Source: Sthenelais limicola (Eukaryota > Annelida > Polychaeta > Phyllodocida > Sigalionidae). From it: a DNA stretch of 64,000 bases. The position numbers and the translations under genes were made by a program. Below are positions 55,863-64,000 of this stretch, piece after piece. The notes below the pieces were generated by a model. It saw only the letters and a list, made by a program, of their open reading frames with translations, was not told the DNA's origin and did not search any database. The DNA lies in assembly GCA_942159475.1 (NCBI GenBank), contig OW804094.1:16737708-16801707 (forward strand). The letters run 5' to 3'. Every line of letters starts with the position of its first letter. Within the stretch, counting starts at the first letter, position 1.

Positions 55863-56097
55863 GGGTCAGATTTTGAGAAAATGTACAATTAGCAGCTCTG
55901 CACATCTAGGAAATTCTGCTAAATTAGACTGAAAAATCAAGAATACCAGGTATATCTAAGTATATTTGGTGTCACATTGATTTAAAGTATCAGTTCTGTT
56001 ATGTTAAACTGCATTTTGAAGCTCATTTTTGTCTTAAATGTGGGTTATTTGAGAGGATTCGTGAAGGCGAATTGTACATCTTCTGAAGATCTGACCC
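55863..56097 (+). mobile_element. Family A element, complete
   Basis: 235 bp; flanks TTAT/ATCT. Confidence 0.9.
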
Positions 56098-56236
56098 ATC
56101 TGAATGAGGCGGGCTATAAATAGCCTGGTAAAATGAAAAGAGAGATTGGTACGAGGCACTTGATTCCTGAGGAATTTTGTTCCGTGAATTTCTCGGGCCT
56201 CCTGATATGTCTTTTGTAAATCTGTTTTAAAGGCAT

Positions 56237-56347
56237 AAGGGCCTAGTCCACTAAGCAGATTCTCATGCGATTCTCACAGAATTTAGTGCAAAAGAGTCAT
56301 CTGCGGTGCAAAATCGCATAGACATGGGCTTAGTGGACTAGGCCCTT
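56237..56347. mobile_element. Family E element, complete
   Basis: 111 bp with both arms: AAGGGCCTAGTCCACTAAGC and GCTTAGTGGACTAGGCCCTT. Confidence 0.9.
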
Positions 56348-56531
56348 ATATACATCATTTTCCCCCAATATCATTCTAATTACTTCGATAAAGTTGCAAA
56401 CTGATATCCCGATCCAAAACACACAAACGTATTTTGCAATCTTGAAGCTAGTAATTGACATTGATTTCTCAGACTATTGAACTACTAGCACCACTTTGCA
56501 TTCTATCTATAATAGTATTCATAAGGAAATT

Positions 56532-56939
56532 GTGGTGTGTTTCAGGAAAATAAGTCACAAGTCGCAAAATTGATTTTTTAAAAAGTAGATTATTTATAAG
56601 AACCCTTGCTTAGAATGTTTTCATTTTTGGAGTTCTCGGAGCTGCTAGTAGCATCAATACAGGTACCAAATTTCATGACATTGGAATAAATATAGCTTGC
56701 ATTACTAAGGTCATCTTATAGAGTATATTTAGCTTCTTTACTAGTAATTGTCAACCCCAAAGATATTGTAAACTTTTTTTTAAAAAGAAGAATATCAAAT
56801 TCAAATATAGAAATACTTATTAAATGTCTTCACATGTTTACTATCATTGGAATCAGCTTGATCTCATCGTTTCAAATAATGGTGATATCTCAAAATCCAT
56901 ATTTTGCGACTTATGACTCATTTTCCTAAAACAGATCAC
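56532..56939. mobile_element. Family B element, complete
   Basis: 408 bp; flanks AATT/AATT. Confidence 0.94.
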
Positions 56940-56943
56940 AATT

Positions 56944-57334
56944 TATAGATCTATCTCTTAGGCATATAGTAGGCATGTGTAGCTATGAAATATATAATTA
57001 TATCCGTATCTTCATTCTATTTATAACTGATAAATAGACTATTCGCCATTTTATATGTAGGAAAGGGTTAAGAGAGCTACTACGGAGGGAATAATTCCAC
57101 CATAATGACCGTTAATCTATCCAATACATTTAAAATTGATAAAGTAACAAAATTCTTATTTCATAAGTGGCACCTAGGTCACTGCAATTGATACTGGATC
57201 CTCATAGCAGCCAAAAGTGCATGGGTTCTTTAAAACATATAAACTTTTAATTCGATTCGATTCAATAATTCCAAATCCAATATGGTCCAACATTCATTCC
57301 TTTCCATGTTTAGATATAACAATAGCTATTATAA
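56944..57334. other. Unassigned AT-rich sequence
   Basis: No supported feature. Confidence 0.4.
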
Positions 57335-57569
57335 GGGTCAGATTTTTAGAAAATGTACAATTCAACTTCGCCAATCGTCTCAAATAACCCAAATTTCAGA
57401 CGAAAATAAAATTCAAATTACAGTTCAATCTAACCAAACCGATTGCTAGAATCAATGTAATGCCGAATATACTCGAATTTACCTAGTATTGACCAAATTG
57501 CAGCCTAATTTAGCAGAATTTACTAAATGTGTACAGCTGCCAATTGTACATTTTCTGAAAATCTGACCC
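57335..57569 (-). mobile_element. Family A element, complete
   Basis: 235 bp; flanks ATAA/ATAA. Confidence 0.94.
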
Positions 57570-57747
57570 ATAACATTCATCTCATTAGAGGTATTGCAAA
57601 GACACGGCTATTGCTAAAGTTAGGTATTGCAAAAAGCACAGTCTTATTCCATACCTTTTAAAACCCCTCGATCTACTCAATACAAAATTAGCGAAATATG
57701 AGGACAATTTAATTCCCCAAGCGGGGCACAACACACAGTCAATATGT

Positions 57748-57982
57748 GGGTCAGATTTTCAGAAAATGTACAATTGGCAGCTGTACACATTGAGTAAATT
57801 CTGTCTAATTAAGCTGCGATTTGGTCAATACTAGTTAAATTCGAGTATATTCGGCATTGCATTGATTCTAGCTATGTGTTTGGCTAGGTTGAACTGTATT
57901 TTAAACTTTATTTTCGTCTGAAATTTGAGTTATTTGAGAAGATTGGCGGAGTTGAATTGTACATTTTCTGAAAATCTGACCC
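57748..57982 (+). mobile_element. Family A element, complete
   Basis: 235 bp; flanks ATGT/ATGT. Confidence 0.94.
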
Positions 57983-58019
57983 ATGTGCGTTATAACAAGG
58001 ATGTCGCCAACTCAGCAAT

Positions 58020-58120
58020 ATTGAACGGGAAGTGGGCACTGTGAAGCGTTCGTGCTGCCGCCATTTGACACCTTGCACCGGAAGCAGTATGTGCCCATGC
58101 GCACGGTGCCAGGTGAGCTG
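58020..58120. promoter_or_regulatory. Candidate CpG-rich promoter cluster
   Basis: GCCGCCATTTGA (YY1-like), ACCGGAAG (ETS-like) and CCATGCGCAC (NRF-1-like) lie within 70 bp, a combination common at housekeeping promoters. CAG|GTGAGCT at about 58108 would be a good splice donor. On the minus strand CAAATGGCGGCAGC could start a short frame. No product is recognised on either strand. Confidence 0.25.
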
Positions 58121-58408
58121 TCCATGGGAAATAGTAGCCGTCAAAAAAGTATGACGAGTGTAGTGTTACCAGCAAACAACTGAAACCACAGCCGGTACTA
58201 CTCCGTCCATATTCCACATATTATATCATATTTATATGGGTGCCTGAGGCGTACACTGCTAAAAATAGTTGTTTTTAATGTTCAACATGTACAAGTATCG
58301 AATACAATTTAGGAGATCATAAACCATCATAAATATTTGACAGAAAATTGGATATTTGTCAGCTAGCGGAGTGTTTTCAGTCCTTAGTCCGTATCTTGAA
58401 CTTAAGAT
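58121..58408. other. Unassigned sequence
   Basis: No supported feature. Confidence 0.35.
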
Positions 58409-58643
58409 GGGTCTGATTGCCAGAAAATGTACAATTCGCCTTCACCAATTCTCTCGAATAACTCAAATTTAAGACAGAAATCAGGTTCAAAATGCAGTTT
58501 AAGATAACAGAACTGAGCCTTTAAATCAATGTGATACCAAATATACTGAGATATGCCCGGCATTCTTCATTTGTAAGCCTAATTTAGCAGAATTTCCGAA
58601 ATGTGTGGAGCTGCCAATTGTACATTTTCTGAAAATCTTACCC
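58409..58643 (-). mobile_element. Family A element, complete
   Basis: 235 bp; flanks AGAT/AGAT. Confidence 0.94.
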
Positions 58644-58786
58644 AGATAGTATAGAAGCAAACATTGGTTCCCTTCACTATTTATCACGTGCCTTTAGCAA
58701 AGTTAAATGTTAATAGCAAAACAAATTAAAACTCATAGATAGGGTATGTCCAATATTCAGAAATAAGACATTCAGGACTGAAATAT

Positions 58787-59188
58787 AGTGAGTGAGTGGA
58801 ATTGATTGCTTTACACCCTTATCAACACATTTAAGATGGTTATATCAAGGGCGGGAGAGCTGAGAGGGAGGCAGTTTATGGTCATACCCAGGAAATAGAG
58901 ATAGAGAAGAAGGGAAAGAGAGACAGAGAAAAGAGACAGAAAGGCACTTTATGGTCATACCCAGGAAATAGAGATAGAGAAGAAGGGAAAGAGAGACAGA
59001 GAAAAGAGACAGAAAGGCACTTTATGGTCATACCCAGGAAATAGAAGAAAGATGGTTATATCAAGGGCGGGAGAGCTGAGAAAGAGGCAGTTTATGATCA
59101 TACCCAGGGAATAGAGATAGAGAAGAAGGGAGAGAGAGACAGATAAAGAAACAGAAAGGCGCTTTATGGTCATACCCAGGACCTTAAT
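58787..59188 (-). mobile_element. Family C SINE, compound
   Basis: GTGAGTGAGTGGAATTG start, with the central module repeated three times. A second GGTTATATCAAGGGCGGGAG block occurs at 59053, so at least two SINE bodies are fused. AATATA lies on both sides. Confidence 0.82.
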
Positions 59189-59436
59189 ATACAGAGGTTT
59201 GCGGTCACAATGGGTCAAGCTGTTAACTGTAACATTCACAGAGTGGAACAGTTGATGCTCACCACATTCTACAGATAAACAAATGACTTGATTTATCTCC
59301 AAAACGATTGCAACAGATAAAGCACATTCAAGTGAATTCTTTCATAAAGAAAATGTGTAAAATCGCTATCACAATTAACCAAGCAGTTATGTACCCTTTT
59401 GGTGCAGGGATTGTTTTGTTAATGTTCTGAAAACAG

Positions 59437-59799
59437 AGTGAGTGAGTGAGATTTAATATGGTTATATCAAGGGTGGGAGAGCTGAGAGGGAGTGAGTGGG
59501 TGAGATTGGTTGCTTTACGTCCTTATCAACACATTTACTATGGTTATATCAAGAGCGGGAGAGCTGAGAGGGAGTGAGTGGGTGAGATTGGTTGCTTAAC
59601 AGCCTTATCAACACATTTACGATGGTTATATCAAGGGCGGGAGAGCTGAGAGGGAGTGAGTGAGATTGGTTGCTTTACGCCCTTATCAACACATTTAAGA
59701 TGGTTATATCAAGGGCGGGAGAGGTGAGAGGGAGGCAGTTTAGGATCATACCCAGGAAATAGAGATAGAGAAGAAGGGAGAGAGAGACAGAGAAAGAGA
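59437..59799 (-). mobile_element. Family C SINE with tandem 3' modules
   Basis: The block from GTGAGATTGGTTGCTTTACG to GGGAGAGCTGAGAGGG occurs about four times in a row (period about 85-90 bp), then one full body follows. Confidence 0.87.
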
Positions 59800-59930
59800 G
59801 GACGATCATGAAACCCAATTCCTCCTACGACAGAAGGTCAGATATGAGCCATCGAAGTACTTAAAGCTAGTTAGCAATACGTATGATATGACCAAGATGT
59901 GCGTAATAGAGAGGTTCTGCAACCATCTCA

Positions 59931-60175
59931 TAGAGAGTTTCAGCAAGACTGACCTATACGTAAACGTTAACGTAAACATAAATGTACCCGTATCTCTTAT
60001 TATATGTAAACATACTTTAAAAGGAAGAAAAAGATTCAGCAAAACATGGTGGGGAAAACGTATTGTAACATATCAAGCAATTTGTTTTATCTCACAATTT
60101 ATTTTTATACATAATAATGCAACGTAATTCACAAAAAAGATAAAGGATACGGTTATATAATTGAGGTTTCTGTCC
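59931..60175. mobile_element. Family H element
   Basis: Starts TAGAGAGTTTCAGCAAG and contains ACATATCAAGCAATTTGTTT; right end GAGGTTTCTGTCC, degraded. Confidence 0.75.
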
Positions 60176-60234
60176 AGTTTCAGCGCTAAACTGAAAGAGG
60201 TCTGCCATTCCGCCTTGCCTATGAAGTTGCAGAT

Positions 60235-60289
60235 GGGTCAGGTTTTCAGAAAATTCAACTTCGCCAATTCTTTAAATAACCCAAATTTC
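60235..60289 (-). mobile_element. Family A fragment (left part)
   Basis: Cut at AACCCAAATTTCTAATAAATAG, where a family C sequence begins. Confidence 0.75.
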
Positions 60290-60434
60290 TAATAAATAGA
60301 GAAGAAGGGAGGGAGAGAGAGAAAAGAAACAGAAAGGCATGTTATGGTCTTACCCAGGAAATAGAGATAGAAAAGAAGGGAGAGAGAGACAGAACAATAG
60401 ACAGAAAGGCACCTTCTGGTCTTACCCAGGACCG
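60290..60434 (-). mobile_element. Family C SINE, partial
   Basis: Two internal modules ending CTTACCCAGGACC; tail side absent. Confidence 0.77.
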
Positions 60435-60855
60435 GCAAATTAGAATTACGTTCAATGGGATAATTCCTCAGGGAAGTACAAGGTCACAATGGGCCAGGCA
60501 ATTGTGTACTGTATTCGTGCAGTGGTACAGTTAGTTTTTGCCAGCTGAATGTTGCACAGCCTGATTTAGTGCAACATAAATCTAATTCTGCGCAGACAAG
60601 AAGCACCATGGTAATGGTGAGAATATGGAAGATCTGCCTTTATGAAGAAGATGAAAGGTTGAGCCAATGATGATTTTGCATGTAAATAGCCGAGAAAAAG
60701 CAGTTATAATTTACAATACAGACATCGTGAAACTGATGAAGTAGAGCAATTAATTAACAGTTCTGAAGCACCAGGAGTCTTCATGTCGCCGAACAGGAGG
60801 TGATTTGGAGTGGGAGTGGGAGGGAAGGGGGTCTGGGGGTCTACACGGGGTGCTG
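60435..60855. other. Unassigned sequence
   Basis: G-rich at 60805-60850. No supported gene. Confidence 0.35.
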
Positions 60856-60882
60856 TGGATCAATCTTCAGAAAATGTACAAT

Positions 60883-61225
60883 AGGGGACTTGCATGTGCC
60901 ACTGCGCATGTCTGTTACAGTGCATATTGGGATAGATTATGATGGAATCTGACATACAAATATTTATCCAATTTTTATCGAAAATTGGAAGAATATTTTC
61001 AACAATATCACAGCTTGTACAAATGATCCATGAAAACCAAATGCATGATGGGCAAGAAGGGGATTTGTGTCATGGAAACATGTGTAACACATGGATATTG
61101 ACATTAGGGCACTGATAAATATTCCATGCTGAGCATGACATGTTTTATATAGATTTTACACTGTACCATTAGTCCCATAATTCCATGCGAGTCAAGATTC
61201 AAAATGGCGGCTATGCAAATCCCCT
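60883..61225 (-). mobile_element. Family D element nested in family A
   Basis: 343 bp. Host sequence GTACAATTGGCC is split so that AT lies at both edges. Confidence 0.9.
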
Positions 61226-61268
61226 ATTGGCCTTCACCAATCCCTTCAAATAATCCTGATTTAAGACG

Positions 61269-61481
61269 AGTGAGTGAGTGAGTGAGATTGGTTGCTTTAC
61301 GCCCTCATCAACACATTTAATATGGTTATATCAAGGGCGGGAGAGCTGAGAGGGAGGCAGTTTATGATCATACCCAGGAAATAGAGATAGAGAAGAAGGA
61401 AGAGAGAGAGAGGGAGAGAGAGAGAAAGAGAGAGAGGGAGAAAAGAGACAGAAAGGCACTTTCTGGTCATACCCAGGACCA
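61269..61481 (-). mobile_element. Family C SINE nested in family A
   Basis: 213 bp; perfect 11-bp duplication GATTTAAGACG of the host element (61258-61268, 61482-61492). Confidence 0.93.
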
Positions 61482-61796
61482 GATTTAAGACGCAAATCAG
61501 GTTCAAAATACAGTTCAACATAACCAGACAGATTTATTGAATGAATACACTACAGAACAGACTCAGATATACTCAGTAATTATCATTTTTCACGCTAATT
61601 TAGCAGAATTTGAGGGATGTGTAGAACTGTAGATTGTGCATTTTCTGAAAATCTGACCCCATAGGTTATTGGTTGGTCATGGATAAGGTTAAGGGGTTCC
61701 CACTACCCCGAACACGCCTCATTCTAAAATCATGAAAAATTATCATTTGAATTGGGTAATTGGTAAGTACAAATATAACAACTTCACCTCAAATAT

Positions 61797-62207
61797 GTGA
61801 TGTGCCACAGGAAAATTAGTCACGAATAATAAGTGTTGGGATATCATCATATTTGTGAAGGTGAGTTCCTTCCGATTCTAATGATAGCAAAAATAAGGAC
61901 AGCTTATAAATACGTATTTCTATATTTTAAGTTTGATATTTTGATTTTTGAAAAAAGAAGTTTGCCATAACTCTGGGTAGACAATTACAAGTAAAGTAGA
62001 TAAATTTACTCTATAGGATGAGCTTCGATATGCATGAATATATTCAATACACGGTCTTGAAATTTGGTACATGTATGTATTTATAAGCCTTGGAGCATTA
62101 AAATTGCCAAAAACTAAAACATTCTACAAAGAGATCCTGTGAATAAAGAAACCTTTGAAAAATATTAATTTTGCGACTTGTGACTCATTTTCCTGAAATC
62201 ACATCAC
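61797..62207. mobile_element. Family B element, complete
   Basis: 411 bp; flanks ATAT/ATAT. Confidence 0.92.
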
Positions 62208-62711
62208 ATATATGATAGCAAACATTAGGACAGCTAATACGTATTTCTGTATTCTAGGAATATTTTATAGGAATATATATATATATATAAAGTGTTCAAT
62301 GTGCTCCTATTCTTCATTTATCATCCTTCATCTTAGCTATATCATATATATAGTTCTCTTTTAGATAGTCTCTTTCACTATTCAGCTACATGAAAAAGGT
62401 CAAGAAATTGTAAGGTAATAGCCATTTTACCAGACTTAGCTTGACTAAGACTGAGGCTGTTTCCTACTCGTCTAACACATTATCTTGTCATGTTTATAAT
62501 ATGTTTTGAATCTCTGTATTGCAAAGTTATTTCATGTGTATTGGCTGACAAACACTCCTAATAAAAAAAATAAAAAAATATGAAGCTGAAGATTGGCGTG
62601 GCTCTCCTATCAATTACAGGGCATTCCCCTCAACATACTCCCTCCCTACACTCACACACTTCACCTGCACGAATTTCATGAACAGGTATGGCTAACGCAA
62701 CAGGTGAATAT
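62208..62711. other. Unassigned AT-rich sequence
   Basis: Starts with a scrap of family B interior (GCAAACATTAGGACAGCTAA), then (TA)n at 62274-62289. A 66-nt segment at 62619-62684 has an AG before it and CAG|GTATGG after it but no recognisable peptide. Confidence 0.35.
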
Positions 62712-62948
62712 GGGTCAGATTTTCAGAACATGTACAATTGGCAGCTCTACACATTTAGGAAATTCGCCTAAATTAAGCTGAAAAATGAAGAATACCTGGT
62801 ATATCTGAGTATATTTGGTATCACATTGATTTCAAGTATCAGTTCTGTTATGTTAAACTGCATTTTTGAAGCTTATTTTTGTCTTAAATGTTGGTTATTT
62901 CAGAGGATTGGTGAAGGTGAATTGTACATTTTCATGAAAATCTGACCC
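62712..62948 (+). mobile_element. Family A element, complete
   Basis: 237 bp; flanks ATAT/ATAT. Confidence 0.94.
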
Positions 62949-63049
62949 ATATCATGGATCCATACAATTAGAAGCCAAGAAGTGAGCTCCCTTGATTTTT
63001 ATTATATCTTGGATTAGGTTACAAGTGGGTGTATCGAGGTGACATATAT

Positions 63050-63289
63050 GCAATGTGTTTCTGGAAAATGAGTCACAAGTTACAAGAAATGGATTTTGAG
63101 ATATCACCATATTTGAAAAGATGAGATCAAGGTGATTTCAATGATGGTAAACAGTAGGACATCTAAGTACTTTCATATTTTAAGTTTGATACTTTTACTT
63201 TTGAAAAGAAAGTTTGGACATTTTGGACAAGTAAAGTCGCTAAATCTACTCCATAAGATGACCTTAGAAATGCATACATATATGTGATC
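63050..63289. mobile_element. Family B element, right half lost
   Basis: Left ~240 bp; breaks at ATGCATACATAT, where the next copy begins. Confidence 0.85.
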
Positions 63290-63293
63290 TGTT

Positions 63294-63691
63294 ACAGGAA
63301 AATGAGTCATAAGTCGCAAAAAATGGATTTTGAGATATCACCATATTTGAAAAGAGGAGATCAAGCCGATTCCAATGGTAGTAAAGACTATAGGATATCT
63401 AAATAGTGTTTCCACATTTTAAGTTTGATATCTTTACTTTTGAAAAAAAAGTTGTTAATATTTTTGGGAGGATAATTACTAATAAAGTTTTAAATATACG
63501 CCATAAGATGACCTTAGAAATGCATGGATATATTTAATATATTGCCTTAAAATTTCGTACATGTATTAATATTACTAGATGTATTAAGTACTCCAAAAAT
63601 TAGAATATTCCAACAAAGATATCCTATAGATAAATAACTTTCAAAAATATCCATTTTGCGACTTATGACTCATTTCCCTGGAACACATCAC
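63294..63691. mobile_element. Family B element, complete
   Basis: 398 bp; flanks ATAT/ATAT. Confidence 0.92.
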
Positions 63692-63695
63692 ATAT

Positions 63696-63722
63696 GGCAT
63701 TTTCTAAAAAAACCTGACCCAC
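63696..63722. mobile_element. Family A terminal scrap
   Basis: GGCATTTTCTAAAAAAACCTGACCC resembles the right end only. Confidence 0.55.
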
Positions 63723-64000
63723 CTATCTGTGAGTGCACCTGCCAGAATAGATTTGGCTGATAACAAGAACAAGGAGTCTTTATTAACATACGTTAATGCT
63801 CAACCCACCAACCCACCAACCCACCTTCTCTGCCCCCTCTTTCCGCACTCCCCCCCCACTCCCCTCCCCCCGCCCTCCTTTCCCATCTACTCGGGGATCA
63901 ACCTCTCGACTATAAATGTAACGGGAGGCATCTGGTATGACATTTATAAACCTATAAATCATCTGCCATTCGGCAGCATGAGGACATTAAGAGGATTTAT
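63723..64000. other. Unassigned sequence, C-rich centre
   Basis: (CCAACCCA)n at 63799-63825 and C runs at 63846-63875. Confidence 0.4.

Larger units (their letters stand above)
60856..61659 (-). mobile_element. Family A element holding family D and family C insertions
   Basis: Segments 60856-60882, 61226-61268 and 61482-61659 together make one family A copy in order, ending TCTGACCC. Confidence 0.92.

Noticed and set aside
58123..58138. GTCCATGGGAAAT read as a kinase-like catalytic-loop motif of SCYL2
   Set aside because: The frame gives Val-His-Gly-Lys then a stop; there is no surrounding similarity.
58029..58181. Open + strand frame at the CpG cluster
   Set aside because: No start codon or acceptor, and the peptide resembles nothing I know. 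Kept only as a promoter candidate.
62619..62684. Possible 22-codon exon (AG ... CAG|GTATGG)
   Set aside because: Short, two frames open, and no peptide I recognise; it could be chance.
600..62781. Recurrent ~33-residue peptide (LNCILKLIFVLNVGYLRGL-like) in many frames
   Set aside because: It is one frame of family A read through its right half. It has no consistent start, is broken in many copies, and the same DNA is open in other frames.

Overview
The window looks like animal nuclear DNA: AT-rich, almost no long open frames, intron-style exon signals, and a very dense load of short transposon relics. No operon, CRISPR array, rRNA, intact transposase or intact reverse transcriptase is visible. 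The only coding piece I would defend is one spliced exon (45526-45625, + strand) whose 33 codons match the kinase-like hinge region of SCYL2, a clathrin-vesicle pseudokinase. I could not find its neighbouring exons, so much of the window may be SCYL2 intron. A SINE family with an (ACTC)n tail next to GGCGTAAAGCAACCAA resembles tails I know from molluscan repeats, so I lean towards a marine lophotrochozoan (low confidence).

The repeats have clear structure. Family A is a 235-bp element with inverted ends GGGTCAGATTTTCAGAAAAT, 4-bp target duplications and about 60 copies or fragments, roughly one per kilobase. Family B is a 408-bp element with ends GTGATGTGTTTCAGGAAAAT and 4-bp A/T-only duplications. 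Family C is the SINE (11-14 bp target duplications). Family D is about 344 bp (AGGGGAGTTGCATAGCCGCC ends). Families E, G, H, I, J, K, M and P are further short inverted-repeat elements. Retroelement relics include a LINE 3' end, several microsatellite-tailed 3' ends, and Penelope-like pieces carrying hammerhead-ribozyme-like motifs.

Layout: 1-9 kb holds A and B copies, a 75-bp satellite split by a LINE tail, and a CpG-rich promoter-like segment beside a 161-bp hairpin. 9-25 kb holds A, B, C, D and H copies, a triplet repeat and a 9-bp minisatellite. 25.6-27.5 kb is a tandem duplication whose two copies of E were invaded by different elements. 28-45 kb is mixed A, B, E and K repeats with longer unexplained stretches. 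45.5 kb is the SCYL2 exon. 47-51.4 kb has a 58-bp tandem array and a large inverted duplication. 52-54.4 kb is a pyrimidine-rich satellite. 54.6-64 kb is A, B, C, D and H again, with the best multi-layer nest at 60.86-61.66 kb.

The nests give relative ages and intact target sites: A into A, B into A, B into E, A into G, C and D into A, and a TTAA element into a Penelope-like piece. All coordinates and counts were read by eye; ends of degenerate copies are approximate.
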